The translations under genes and the position numbers were made by a program. Shown here one piece after another: positions 17,459-26,247 of a DNA stretch of 64,000 nucleotides. The stretch covers positions 1 to 64,000 of the forward strand of contig CAZAPG010000040.1 in assembly GCA_964486935.1 (NCBI GenBank), written 5' to 3'. The stretch's first letter is position 1; each line of letters begins with the position of its first letter. This DNA comes from CAZAPG01 sp964486935. GTDB lineage: Bacteria; Chloroflexota; Anaerolineae; 4572-78; J111. Under the pieces are notes generated by a model that saw only the letters and a program-made list of their open reading frames with translations, was not told the origin of the DNA and ran no database searches.

Positions 17459-17941
17459 CTATATTTGCTCCACAACCGTAAAACCAAGTTTTTCATAAAT
17501 ATGTTGGGCATTGGTATTTCCCACCGTCACAAAAAGATAGAGTTCCTCGTAGCCTTGAGCGTATAGGGCCGCACTGCTTCTTGTGAGCAAGTAGGTACCC
17601 AGCCCCTGATTTTTGTGATGGGGATGGGTAATCAAATCGGCAATGAGGGGCGCACCCTGCCACAAGGTTATAATACAGGCCCCGATGACCTGACCGCCCG
17701 CTTCAATCAGAAACGAGGCTGAGTCCATAAACGAGCCATATTTGCCACCAACCATGTTCCGGGCTTCTTCAATGGCATCTGCGATGGTTCCACCGGCATC
17801 ATCAATTGTACCCCGATAGGCCTCTCCCATCAGCTGGCCCAAGGCGGTTACGTCTGATGGCAGAATGTTCCGGCAGGGCCAAGCTGCATCAAGCGGCTGG
17901 TGAGTCAGCAGCAATTTCATTTTGAGTCTTGATCTGGCCAT
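17459..17941 (-). CDS. GNAT-family N-acetyltransferase
   Basis: 160 residues. The C-terminal half carries the acetyl-CoA-binding motif A region (LITHPHHKNQGLGTYLLTRS, where the Q/R-x-x-G-x-G/A loop is seen as NQGLGT) and motif B (VGNTNAQHIYEKLGF). The N-terminal third is less typical. It begins 9 nt after the S9 peptidase stop and is probably translated from the same message. Alternative start at internal Met8. Substrate cannot be inferred. Confidence 0.8.
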   Translation of the reverse strand: MARSRLKMKLLLTHQPLDAAWPCRNILPSDVTALGQLMGEAYRGTIDDAGGTIADAIEEARNMVGGKYGSFMDSASFLIEAGGQVIGACIITLWQGAPLIADLITHPHHKNQGLGTYLLTRSSAALYAQGYEELYLFVTVGNTNAQHIYEKLGFTVVEQI

Positions 17942-17950
17942 GTTAACGCT

Positions 17951-19957
17951 TTACTTCAGATACCGGTCAAACCAGCGCAGCATATGGTTGAGCCGGGCAA
18001 TACGGCGGTCGGTGCGGCCCCCGCGCGAGAGGCCGTGCGACTCGCCGGGGAAGCGGACCAGTTCGGTATCGACGCCCAGTTTTTTCAGGGCCACAAAAAT
18101 CTGCTCGCCCTGCTCCACATCGCAGCGATAATCCTGCTCGCTGTGAATGACCAGCGTCGGCGTTTTGGCGTTGCCAATGTATTTTAACGGCGACTGCCGC
18201 CAGTGGTGCTCCACATCTTCCCACACGGACGCTTCCGCCCCAAATAGCGCATCCCACACGTTGCCCAAATCGGTAGAGCCGGCCATGCTGATAAAGTTGC
18301 TCACGCTGCGCTGGGCTACCGCCGCCTGAAAGCGGTCGGTGTGGCCGATAATCCAGGCCGTCATATAGCCGCCGTAGCTGCCGCCGGTAACGCCTATGCG
18401 TTGCGGGTTGATGTAGGGTTGCTGCGCTACGTAATCGGTCCAGGCCATCAGGTCGGCGTAATCGGCGCTGCCCCAGTTGTTGTAGATGGCCCGGGTATGA
18501 GCCTGGCCGTAGCCCAGGCCGCCACGCGGGTTGCAAAAGTGAACCACATACCCCTGCGCCGCCAAAAATTGAAACTCGTGCATAAAAAAATGGCCGTATT
18601 GGGCCATCGGGCCGCCGTGAATTTCTAAAATAGAGGGGTACTTTTTCGACGGGTCAAAGCCGGGCGGCTTCAAAATCCAGCCCTGCAAGTCGTTGTCGTC
18701 CGGCCCTTTAATCCAGATTTCTTCCGGCCGGCCCAAATTCAGGCCGCCAAAGAGCGCGTCGTTAAAGCGAGTCAGCCGGCGCGATTCCCCCTTTTTCGAT
18801 ACGTCGCGCAGCCACACCTGGGCCAGGCGGTCTGCTTTGCCGTGCAGGTAGGCCAGTTTAGCGCCGCTGCGGTCGAGGGTAACGCTGCCCGCCACGCCGC
18901 TATCGCTGACGATATCCTGCAAAGCGCCGCCCTCCACCTCAATGGATTTGAGCAGCGTGTCGCCGTGATGCGTTACCGGAAAATAGATGCGCCGGCTGTC
19001 GGCCGACCAGGCCGGCGGAGTGGTGTCGATTTTGTCAATATCGTTGAGGGTTTCCTGCCCCACAAAAAAATCGAAGGGCGCGGTTAGATTTTTGGCCGGG
19101 CCGCTGCCGCCGGCAGGCGCAACCCACAGGTTGCTTTTTTGCCACAACGCCTCGCGGGGAGCTTCCTGATAAAAGGCAATCCAGCGGCCATCCGGCGAGA
19201 AACGGGGCATCAGTTTGGCGCCGCGCCCGGTTTCAAGCCGGCGCATGTCGCCGCCGGCAGCCGGAATGAGCCACAGGTCATACTCATCCCAGGTGCGGTC
19301 GGGGTCGGCGCTGCGATTGGAGATGAACAGGATGTGCCGGCCGTCGGGCGACCATTGGGGGTCAAGCTCGTCGTAAACTTCTCCATCGGTTAGCTGTTTG
19401 GTTTTGCCGGTGCGGGCGTTAATGGTGTGGATGTGCCAGCGCTCTTTGGGCAAAAAGCCTTCGCCATCGAGCTTGTACATCAGCCGGGTGATGTGTCGCT
19501 CTACCAACCCCAGCTTCTTTTTTTGCTCGTCCTGCTCGCGCTCAAGTTCTTCTTTGTCTTTTTTGCGAAAGTTACAGACCAACTGCTTGCCGTCGGGGGA
19601 CCAGGCAAAGGCGTCAAATTCGCCTTTCAGGTCGGTCAGGGGGCGAGCCTCGCCGCCGTCGATGGGGATAATATAAATTTGGGGCTGTTCCGCCTCGGCC
19701 CGGTTGGAGAGAAAGGCAACCTCCCGGCCATTGGGCGACCAGCGCGGCTGGCTGTCTACCTGGTTGCCATAGGTAAACTGGCGAGGCGCGCCGCCGCCGG
19801 TTGAAACTACCCACAGATTGCTGTATTTTTTTTGCTTTTTGTCGTCCACCCGCCACAGGCAAAAAACCACGTGGCTGCCATCGGGCGCAAGCTGGCAATG
19901 GGTGACGTACTGAAAACGGTACAAATCATCGGCGGTGATAAGGCGTTTTTTGGGCAT
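17951..19957 (-). CDS. S9 family peptidase (acylaminoacyl-peptidase/prolyl oligopeptidase type)
   Basis: 668 residues. N-terminal beta-propeller of WD40/TolB-like blades (repeated SPDGK/SPDGR motifs, e.g. WSPDGKQLVC, FSPDGRWIAFY) over about residues 1-400, then a C-terminal alpha/beta hydrolase domain. Catalytic triad: Ser527 in GGSYGGYMT, Asp609 in SEQDYRCD, His641 in GESHG. No signal peptide, so a cytoplasmic oligopeptidase is likely. ATG 19957 has GGAG 8 nt upstream. Followed directly by the GNAT gene. Exact subfamily is uncertain. Confidence 0.92.
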   Translation of the reverse strand: MPKKRLITADDLYRFQYVTHCQLAPDGSHVVFCLWRVDDKKQKKYSNLWVVSTGGGAPRQFTYGNQVDSQPRWSPNGREVAFLSNRAEAEQPQIYIIPIDGGEARPLTDLKGEFDAFAWSPDGKQLVCNFRKKDKEELEREQDEQKKKLGLVERHITRLMYKLDGEGFLPKERWHIHTINARTGKTKQLTDGEVYDELDPQWSPDGRHILFISNRSADPDRTWDEYDLWLIPAAGGDMRRLETGRGAKLMPRFSPDGRWIAFYQEAPREALWQKSNLWVAPAGGSGPAKNLTAPFDFFVGQETLNDIDKIDTTPPAWSADSRRIYFPVTHHGDTLLKSIEVEGGALQDIVSDSGVAGSVTLDRSGAKLAYLHGKADRLAQVWLRDVSKKGESRRLTRFNDALFGGLNLGRPEEIWIKGPDDNDLQGWILKPPGFDPSKKYPSILEIHGGPMAQYGHFFMHEFQFLAAQGYVVHFCNPRGGLGYGQAHTRAIYNNWGSADYADLMAWTDYVAQQPYINPQRIGVTGGSYGGYMTAWIIGHTDRFQAAVAQRSVSNFISMAGSTDLGNVWDALFGAEASVWEDVEHHWRQSPLKYIGNAKTPTLVIHSEQDYRCDVEQGEQIFVALKKLGVDTELVRFPGESHGLSRGGRTDRRIARLNHMLRWFDRYLK

Positions 19958-20021
19958 TGTTTTTCTCCAGGGATAATAGGATAGAGTAGTAAAGTTAACT
20001 GCTCAGTTTCTTTGCAAGCAA

Positions 20022-20085
20022 TATTCGTGTTGCGCGTTGCGTATTCCGTATATTTTGGCGCAAAGGGGAACACGCCATACGCCGG
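20022..20085. repeat. Heptanucleotide array with inverted partner
   Basis: Units TTGCGCG, TTGCGTA, TTCCGTA and similar on the left, ACACGCC/ATACGCC-type units on the right (20065-20085). Lies between the S9 peptidase and esterase genes. Same family as 38634-38696. Confidence 0.6.
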
Positions 20086-20152
20086 TGATCAAGCAAGTCA
20101 ATTTTACAACAGGACACACGCAGTTGTGCGCGTAACCCCTGTTTTATTCAAA

Positions 20153-21007
20153 TCACTTTGCCAACAAAAACTTAATCGCCTCGGGCAATCTCCCGGCCCA
20201 GGCCGACTCGGTGTGGCCGGCGCCTTCTTCTTCCACGCACAGCAGGTCAAGGCCGGGCCGGTAGCCTTTGCGCTGCAACAGGTCGCACAAGTGGCCCACG
20301 CTGCCCTGGTAGGGTTTGACCCGCCGGCCAGAAGCAATACCATCATCGAGCGCGCCGGCATATTCCAGGCTGCCGGTATCAAGGTAGATTTTGCCGGGGT
20401 AAAAATCCACCTCTTTAAGGTAATCGAACATGGCCAGGCCGGCAAACCAGAGCGAGGGACTCATGGCCCCCACAAAGCCAAAGGTGTGGGGGTATTGAAA
20501 ATAGCCGTACAGGCTGATGAGTCCGCCCATTGAGGAGCCAATCATGCCGGTCTGCGTCCGCTGCGGCAGGGTACGGAAATCGCGGTCAATCAGCGGCTTG
20601 AGCGTGTTGATAATGAAGTCAAGATAGCGGTCGCCCAACCGCTGGCGGGCATGCTGCGGGTCAAAGAACGGGCTGTATTCATCGATGCGGCGCGGCCCGG
20701 CGTTGGGAATGCCCACAATAATGGCTTCGACGCCTTCTGTGCTGAGCGTCTCCATGGTTGAGTCTACATGCCACTCGCCGGCAAAGCTGGTTACTTCATC
20801 AAACAGATTCTGGCCGTCGTGCATGTAGATGACCGGGTAGCGCCGCCGGCTGCGCGAGTAGGAGGGCGGCAGGTAAACCAGAATATCGCGCCGGTTGTTA
20901 AGTTGCGGGCTGTAAAACTCCTCGAGAACTTTCAGGCAGCCTTCAACGGTGTGGGCAGCGGTGGCTTTGCGCTCGGTGTAGTTGTGCCAGGGGGTTTTGG
21001 GTTGCAT
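20153..21007 (-). CDS. Alpha/beta hydrolase, enterochelin-esterase-like
   Basis: 284 residues, esterase D/Fes-like fold: DILVYLPPSYSRSRRRYPVIYMHDGQ strand region, nucleophile Ser159 in GSSMGG, and a likely His near residue 265 (GAGHTESAW). No signal peptide is seen. It starts 3 nt downstream of galactokinase, so the two form an operon. Fes-type enzymes cleave siderophore esters, but many relatives act on other esters; there are no siderophore genes here, so the substrate is open. Confidence 0.82.
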   Translation of the reverse strand: MQPKTPWHNYTERKATAAHTVEGCLKVLEEFYSPQLNNRRDILVYLPPSYSRSRRRYPVIYMHDGQNLFDEVTSFAGEWHVDSTMETLSTEGVEAIIVGIPNAGPRRIDEYSPFFDPQHARQRLGDRYLDFIINTLKPLIDRDFRTLPQRTQTGMIGSSMGGLISLYGYFQYPHTFGFVGAMSPSLWFAGLAMFDYLKEVDFYPGKIYLDTGSLEYAGALDDGIASGRRVKPYQGSVGHLCDLLQRKGYRPGLDLLCVEEEGAGHTESAWAGRLPEAIKFLLAK

Positions 21008-21010
21008 GTT

Positions 21011-22399
21011 TCAGGTTTTGGGTTTTTGGGCGACATTCGCCACTTTGCCCATTCGCTCATTTGCCACGACTGCCACCAACCCCGCGCCCGGCCCGGCCCG
21101 GCAGGTGAAGATATCGGCTTGCAGGCCGGTTTCGGCCTGGTAGCGCCGGCTGACGTGGGTCTCAAATTCGCCGGCGGAACCGGCGGCAACCAGGGCTACA
21201 ATGCAGCCGCCCCAGCCGGCCCCGGTAAGGCGCGCGCCAACCACGCCCGCCACTTCCCGGGCCGCCGTTACCAGGCTTTCCAACTCGGCGCAGCTAATTT
21301 CGTAATCATCGCGGGCGCTGGCGTGGGCTTCGTTCAAGTAGCGCCCCAGCGCGGCAATATTGCCGGCGCGCATGGCGGCAGCGGCGGCTGTAACTCGCTC
21401 ATTCTCACTCCAGACATGGCGGCAGCGAGCGCGAACTTTCAGCGGCGTATCGGCAGTCAGGCCGGGCAGGTCGCCCAGGTCAATCCGGCCGGCGCGCAGA
21501 TGAGCCACGGTGGTCTGTAGCGGCAGGAGTTCGGCAAACTCGGCCCAGGGCACGGGTTGCATGTCGCGCAGGCTGGTAATGTTGGGGTAGCTGTTTTGCA
21601 GCAGCGACACTCCGGCCCGGCACTCGGCCACCCGGCGATTGTAGCCGCCGCCCACATTGCGATGATGCACCCCGCTGTTAGCCACCATCAGCCGGTAGCC
21701 GTTGGGCAGCGGCACGTGCTCCATGGTAAACCGGCCGTTGGCCGCGGGGCGGCAATCTAAAAAGAGGGCGTGGCCCTGGCGAGTCAGCAGCAGGCTGAAC
21801 TGGTCGAGCACGCCGCCGCGCGTGCCCACATACCACTCGGCCCGCGAGCAAAATTGGGCAAAGGCCGGCTCATCGGGTTGCCAGTTGTTAAAATGGGCCA
21901 GGGCAATGGCGGCCACCACCGTCAGCGAGGTGGATGAACTGAGGCCGGCCCCACGCGGCACGCCTTGCGGCGGCTGCCCCACGACCAGGCCGTCAAAGCC
22001 GGTTAATTGTCGCTCCAGATGTTGGGCCATCAACTGAGCCGCGCCTTTGGCGTAATTTTCCCACGCGCCCGGTGCGCCCGGCGGAATTTCCGGCTCGATG
22101 GCAAAGCTGAACGGCTGAAATTCTGCCTCGACATTTGCCAGCCGGACATAATTATCCGGGCGAGGCCGGGCCAGCAGCAGCACGTCTTTATCCAGCGCCA
22201 CGGGCATCACAAAACCGTTGTTGTAATCGGTGTGTTCGCCAATCAGGTTGACTCGCCCCGGCGCGCGGAAAATATAAATATCGCCCGGCCCGTAGATGTC
22301 GGCAAAGTTTTTTATGGCCTGCTCGTAGCGAGGTCGCTGGGCCGCTGCGCCATCCTGATAGATGGAACGGAGGGCCGCGTCATTGATTGTAGTTGTCAC
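21011..22399 (-). CDS. galK: Galactokinase (GHMP kinase family)
   Basis: Phosphorylates galactose to galactose-1-phosphate, the first step of the Leloir pathway. 462 residues, longer than the usual 380-400 because of N-terminal and internal additions. Signature RAPGRVNLIGEHTDYNNGFV near the N-terminus (galactokinase motif), the ATP-binding GHMP motif PRGAGLSSSTSL, and the C-terminal TGAGWGGCIVALV. GTG start at 22399. Divergent from uvrA. galT and galE are not in the window. Another GHMP sugar kinase is possible, but the GEHTDYNNG motif favours galactokinase. Confidence 0.88.
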   Translation of the reverse strand: MTTTINDAALRSIYQDGAAAQRPRYEQAIKNFADIYGPGDIYIFRAPGRVNLIGEHTDYNNGFVMPVALDKDVLLLARPRPDNYVRLANVEAEFQPFSFAIEPEIPPGAPGAWENYAKGAAQLMAQHLERQLTGFDGLVVGQPPQGVPRGAGLSSSTSLTVVAAIALAHFNNWQPDEPAFAQFCSRAEWYVGTRGGVLDQFSLLLTRQGHALFLDCRPAANGRFTMEHVPLPNGYRLMVANSGVHHRNVGGGYNRRVAECRAGVSLLQNSYPNITSLRDMQPVPWAEFAELLPLQTTVAHLRAGRIDLGDLPGLTADTPLKVRARCRHVWSENERVTAAAAAMRAGNIAALGRYLNEAHASARDDYEISCAELESLVTAAREVAGVVGARLTGAGWGGCIVALVAAGSAGEFETHVSRRYQAETGLQADIFTCRAGPGAGLVAVVANERMGKVANVAQKPKT

Positions 22400-22425
22400 A
22401 ATAATTCTCTGGCTCCATGATTTTT

Positions 22426-22454
22426 TTGATTGAAAAGCGAGCTTGTGCTATAAT
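22426..22454 (+). promoter_or_regulatory. Predicted promoter of uvrA (extended -10)
   Basis: TTGATT (22426-22431), 17-nt spacer ending TGC, TATAAT (22449-22454). The start would fall near 22461, giving a leader of about 105 nt that contains the SOS-like box and a short heptanucleotide array. Confidence 0.7.
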
Positions 22455-22465
22455 CCTCGTTTGGC

Positions 22466-22482
22466 TAGAAATTATGTTCTAA
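22466..22482 (+). promoter_or_regulatory. SOS/LexA-like operator of uvrA
   Basis: TAGAAATTATGTTCTAA, an imperfect palindrome starting about 12 nt after the -10 box. It shares GAAnTnATGTTCTnA with boxes ahead of uvrB (33825-33841) and gyrA (53371-53387) and is one substitution from GAAC-N4-GTTC, the LexA site of Gram-positive bacteria. Confidence 0.55.
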
Positions 22483-22504
22483 TATGTCAAGTTGGGCGCG
22501 AAAA

Positions 22505-22535
22505 CCACATCCTACGTGCCACGCACCACGCCCTA
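22505..22535. repeat. Short heptanucleotide array in the uvrA leader
   Basis: About four units, including CCACGCA and CCACGCC, of the ACGCAAC/ACGCACC word family. Confidence 0.5.
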
Positions 22536-22565
22536 TATTACCTTGAGTTGGAGACCACTGTCAAT

Positions 22566-25493
22566 ATGTCCCGAAACGAAAAAATTGTCGTCAAAGGCGC
22601 TAAGGAACACAATCTTAAAAGTGTTGATTTGACTATTCCGCGCAACAAACTGGTGGTCTTTACCGGGGTCAGCGGCAGCGGCAAATCATCGCTGGCGTTT
22701 GACACGCTGTACGCCGAGGGGCAGCGCCGCTACGTAGAGAGCCTGTCGAGCTACGCCCGCCAGTTTTTGGGCCAGATGGAAAAACCCAGGGTCGATTTTA
22801 TCGGCGGGCTAAGTCCGGCTATCGCCATCGAGCAGAAGCAGGTCAGCAAAAATCCGCGCAGCACCGTTGGCACCGTCACCGAAGTGTACGATTATCTGCG
22901 GGTGCTGTTTGCGCGGGTCGGCGCGCCCCACTGCTACAACTGCGGCCGGGAGGTCAGGCAGCAGAGCGCCCAGCAAATTATCGAGCAGGTGGCCGCGCTG
23001 CCAGCCGGCGCTCGTTTTCAACTGCTGGCCCCGGTGGCCAAAGGTCGCAAAGGCGCCTTTGAGGATATGCTGGCCCAGGCCCGGGCCGATGGTTTTGCCC
23101 GCGCCCGCATCGACGGGGTTATCTCGGAGTTGGACCAGCGCATCAAGTTGGCCAAAAATAAAAAACACGATATTGAACTGGTGGTTGACCGGCTGGTCAT
23201 CTCTGCTGAGCCGGACGAGGATTTTTTAACCCGGCTGGCCGACTCGGTGGAAACGGCGCTGCGCTGGGGCGAGGGCGCGTTGATTGTGGACGTGATTGAC
23301 GGCGAGGAGATGATTCTTTCGGAGCAGAATGCCTGCGCCCACTGCGGCCTGAGCTTTCCCGAACTGACCCCGCAGATGTTCAGTTTCAACTCGCCGCTGG
23401 GGGCCTGCCCCGATTGCAACGGCCTGGGCGAGCAGTTTGAGTTTGACCCCGACCTGTTCATCAACCCCAACAAATCCATTAACGATGGGGCGGTATTGCC
23501 CTGGGGCGAGGTGTCCAAAAAGAGAAGCTGGGCCAGCCAGATTTCCAAACAAATTGCCGACCGCTTCAACATTAGCCTGGACACCCCCTGGCGCGACCTG
23601 CCGGAAGAGGTGCGCCACCTGATTATGCACGGCAACCCCAACATCAGATTTAAGTACCAGAGCGAAAACTTCAGCGGGGCCTGGCCCTACGAGGGCGTCA
23701 TCAACTCTACCCGGCGGCGCTATAAAGAGACCCACTCCCAAAATATGCGCGACTTCTACAGCCAGTATCTGAGCCAGGTGCCGTGCCAGACCTGCCAGGG
23801 GTATCGGCTGCGGCCCGAAGCCCGCGCCGTAACCGTCGGCGGCCTGCAACTGCCCCAGGTAACGGCCATGACCATTGCCGAAGCGTATGACTGGCTGTGC
23901 GGCTTAATGGACGAAACCAGTAATCAGATGTCAGTAAACGGCGGTCAGCGGTCAACGGTTAGCAGTCAGGAACTTGAAACTCGAAACTCAAAACTCAAAA
24001 CTCGCCACTCGCCGCTCAACCCGCAGCAACTTGAAGTGGCTTACGAACTGCTCAAAGAAATTCGGGAGCGGCTCAAATTTATGCTGGATGTGGGGCTGTA
24101 CTACCTCACCCTGGACCGGCCCGCGCCCTCGCTGTCGGGCGGCGAAGGGCAGCGCATCCGGCTGGCCTCGCAAATTGGCTCCGGGCTGGTGGGGGTTATG
24201 TATATTCTGGATGAGCCGTCGATTGGGCTGCACCAGCGCGATAACCGCCGCCTGCTCAACTCGCTGCTGCGGCTACGGGATTTGGGCAACACCGTGCTGA
24301 TTGTGGAGCACGATGAAGAAACTATGGAGGCCGCCGACTGGATTATCGACTTTGGCCCCGGCGCGGGCGCCAACGGCGGCGAGATTGTGTTTGAGGGCAC
24401 GCCCAAACAGATTGTCAAATCAAAAAATTCGCTGACCGGGCGCTATCTGTCGGGTGAGCTGGCCGTGATTTCCGGCAACGGGCGGCGCGAACCCAACGGC
24501 AGCTGGCTGGCCCTGCGCGGCGTCAGGCATCACAACCTTAAAAATGTTGACGCCTGTTTTCCGCTGGGCTGCTTTACCTGCGTTACCGGCGTCAGCGGCA
24601 GCGGCAAAAGCAGCCTCATCACCGAAACGCTCTACCCGGCGATGGCCCGCGTCCTGCACAAAGCGCAAGAGCGGCCCGGCCCGCACGACCAGCTTGAAGG
24701 GCTGGAGGCCGTTGACAAGGTCATCCATATTACCCAGGACCCCATCGGGCGCACGCCGCGCAGCAATCCGGCTACTTATGTTAAAGTGTGGGACGACATC
24801 CGCAAGCTGTTTGCCGAAACGCCCGAAGCCAAAGCGCGTGGCTACAAACCGGGCCGCTTTAGCTTTAACGTTAAAGGGGGGCGCTGCGAGGCCTGCTCCG
24901 GCTACGGCCAAAAGCTGGTTGAGATGCACTTTTTGCCCGACGTGTGGGTAACATGCGATGTGTGCAAAGGGCTGCGCTTTAACCGCGAAACGCTGCAAAT
25001 TAAATACAAGGGCAAAACCATTGCCGACGTGCTGGATATGGATGTGGCCGAGTCGCTGGAGTTTTTTCAAAACCATCCCCGCATCAACCGTATTTTGAAC
25101 ACCCTGCACGAGGTGGGGCTGGATTATATCAAACTGGGGCAAAGCGCCACCACCCTGTCCGGCGGCGAGGCCCAGCGGGTCAAACTCTCCAAAGAGTTGT
25201 CTCGCGTGGCTACGGGGGATACGGTTTACATTTTGGACGAGCCGACCACCGGCCTGCACTTTGCCGACATCCAAAAACTACTCGACGTGCTGCACCGGCT
25301 GACCGACGCCGGCAACACGGTCATCGTCATCGAGCACAATCTGGATGTCATTAAAAGCGCAGACTGGATTGTGGATTTAGGCCCGGAAGGCGGCGATGAG
25401 GGGGGGCAGATTATTGCCGCCGGCACGCCGGAGAGCGTGGCCCAGCTATCCGCCAGCTACACCGGCCAGTTTTTGCAGCGGGTGCTACCCTAA
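22566..25493 (+). CDS. uvrA: UvrA, excinuclease ABC subunit A
   Basis: Damage-recognising ATPase dimer of nucleotide excision repair. About 975 residues from ATG 22566 (MSRNEKIVVKGAKEHNLKS), slightly above the usual 940. Two ABC modules: Walker A GVSGSGKSSL in each half, signatures LSGGEGQRIRLA and LSGGEAQRVKLS, Walker B ILDEP twice. Zinc-binding cysteine pairs are visible at CAHCGLSFPELTPQ/CPDCNG and CEACSGYG/CDVCKG. Residues about 460-484 are a Ser/Thr/Lys-rich insertion coded by a run of 7-nt repeats. Expected partners UvrB (34049) and a UvrC elsewhere. The last 9 nt overlap the convergent PIN-domain gene. Confidence 0.96.
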   Translation: MSRNEKIVVKGAKEHNLKSVDLTIPRNKLVVFTGVSGSGKSSLAFDTLYAEGQRRYVESLSSYARQFLGQMEKPRVDFIGGLSPAIAIEQKQVSKNPRSTVGTVTEVYDYLRVLFARVGAPHCYNCGREVRQQSAQQIIEQVAALPAGARFQLLAPVAKGRKGAFEDMLAQARADGFARARIDGVISELDQRIKLAKNKKHDIELVVDRLVISAEPDEDFLTRLADSVETALRWGEGALIVDVIDGEEMILSEQNACAHCGLSFPELTPQMFSFNSPLGACPDCNGLGEQFEFDPDLFINPNKSINDGAVLPWGEVSKKRSWASQISKQIADRFNISLDTPWRDLPEEVRHLIMHGNPNIRFKYQSENFSGAWPYEGVINSTRRRYKETHSQNMRDFYSQYLSQVPCQTCQGYRLRPEARAVTVGGLQLPQVTAMTIAEAYDWLCGLMDETSNQMSVNGGQRSTVSSQELETRNSKLKTRHSPLNPQQLEVAYELLKEIRERLKFMLDVGLYYLTLDRPAPSLSGGEGQRIRLASQIGSGLVGVMYILDEPSIGLHQRDNRRLLNSLLRLRDLGNTVLIVEHDEETMEAADWIIDFGPGAGANGGEIVFEGTPKQIVKSKNSLTGRYLSGELAVISGNGRREPNGSWLALRGVRHHNLKNVDACFPLGCFTCVTGVSGSGKSSLITETLYPAMARVLHKAQERPGPHDQLEGLEAVDKVIHITQDPIGRTPRSNPATYVKVWDDIRKLFAETPEAKARGYKPGRFSFNVKGGRCEACSGYGQKLVEMHFLPDVWVTCDVCKGLRFNRETLQIKYKGKTIADVLDMDVAESLEFFQNHPRINRILNTLHEVGLDYIKLGQSATTLSGGEAQRVKLSKELSRVATGDTVYILDEPTTGLHFADIQKLLDVLHRLTDAGNTVIVIEHNLDVIKSADWIVDLGPEGGDEGGQIIAAGTPESVAQLSASYTGQFLQRVLP
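23943..24016 (+). repeat. Double heptanucleotide array inside uvrA
   Basis: Four contiguous GGTCAGC-type units (23943-23970) run straight into four or more AACTCAA-type units (23971 onward), with no base between them. In frame; encodes a hydrophilic loop just before the LNPQQLEVAYELL helix. Confidence 0.8.
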
Positions 25494-25877
25494 CCAATCA
25501 ACCAGAGTTAGGTCAGGAATGCGGGCAAAATGACGCTGGTTGTGCGTAGCCAGTGGCAGGCTGTGAACCAGAGCGATGCTGGCTATTTGCAAATCTGGCT
25601 CTGACAGAGGCATTCCTGCCCGACGAAGTGTGTCTTTCAAGCCACCACAGCGCCGGGCAGCGGCAGTATCGAAGGGAAATATAGATAGCCCCTCAAGCAA
25701 GAGTTCAACCTGGGCTAGATGGTGGTTAGGCCGCTCAGATTTGTATGCCCCATAGGTCAATTCACTGACGGTGATGGCGGTAGTAAATAGGGGCATTGAC
25801 GCAGTAACGTGGGTGTTTACATTTAATCGGCCACGAAGAATAGCAATCAGATGATCAGTGTCAAGAATAAAACTCAA
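25485..25877 (-). CDS. PIN-domain ribonuclease toxin (VapC type)
   Basis: 130 residues, the normal VapC size. Acidic active-site residues are in place: Asp in FILDTDHL, Glu in TVSELTYG, Asp in SEPDLQIAS, plus the THNQRHF motif that usually precedes the last acidic/turn position. VapC toxins cleave tRNA or rRNA unless held by the antitoxin. ATG 25877 overlaps the antitoxin stop (ATGA), the usual toxin-second order. Its 3' end overlaps uvrA by 9 nt on the opposite strand. Confidence 0.88.
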   Translation of the reverse strand: MSFILDTDHLIAILRGRLNVNTHVTASMPLFTTAITVSELTYGAYKSERPNHHLAQVELLLEGLSIFPFDTAAARRCGGLKDTLRRAGMPLSEPDLQIASIALVHSLPLATHNQRHFARIPDLTLVDWLG

Positions 25878-26182
25878 AAGCTCACCTCTCGCCCGGTTAC
25901 GGCCTGGCGAGAAGTATAAATCTCATCCACCAGTTCGTCCAGGTCGGTGCGGTCGGCCCAACCACCAAAAGCGCGCATGACTGCGTGAGAGTCTTCCTGT
26001 TGATTGCCGGTATTGACAGCATCCAACGCTTCTAGGCGATGAAAATCCTCGATACTAACCAGGGCGGCAACGGGTTTACCCCGGCGTAGCACAACCAACC
26101 GCTCCCGGCTGAAAGCCACCCGGTTAATCAACTCGGAAAGATGGGGTTTGATTTCAGCGATGTTTAAGGTGATAGCCATCAT
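25874..26182 (-). CDS. Phd/YefM-type antitoxin
   Basis: 102 residues. N-terminal Phd/YefM fold: NIAEIKPHLSELINRV, then VVLRRGKPVAALVSIEDFHRLE, a dimeric DNA-binding module that normally represses its own operon. The C-terminal about 40 residues would wrap the toxin. GGGAG 5 nt before ATG 26182. Pairs with the PIN toxin immediately downstream. Confidence 0.88.
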   Translation of the reverse strand: MMAITLNIAEIKPHLSELINRVAFSRERLVVLRRGKPVAALVSIEDFHRLEALDAVNTGNQQEDSHAVMRAFGGWADRTDLDELVDEIYTSRQAVTGREVSF

Positions 26183-26247
26183 AAATTCTCCCGTTAGTCA
26201 TTATGACCAGGAAAAGTATAACCTGCTGAACAGGAGATGTCAATGCT

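Noticed and set aside
24420..25274. 284-codon minus-strand frame opposite uvrA
   Set aside because: Shadow of the second UvrA ABC module.
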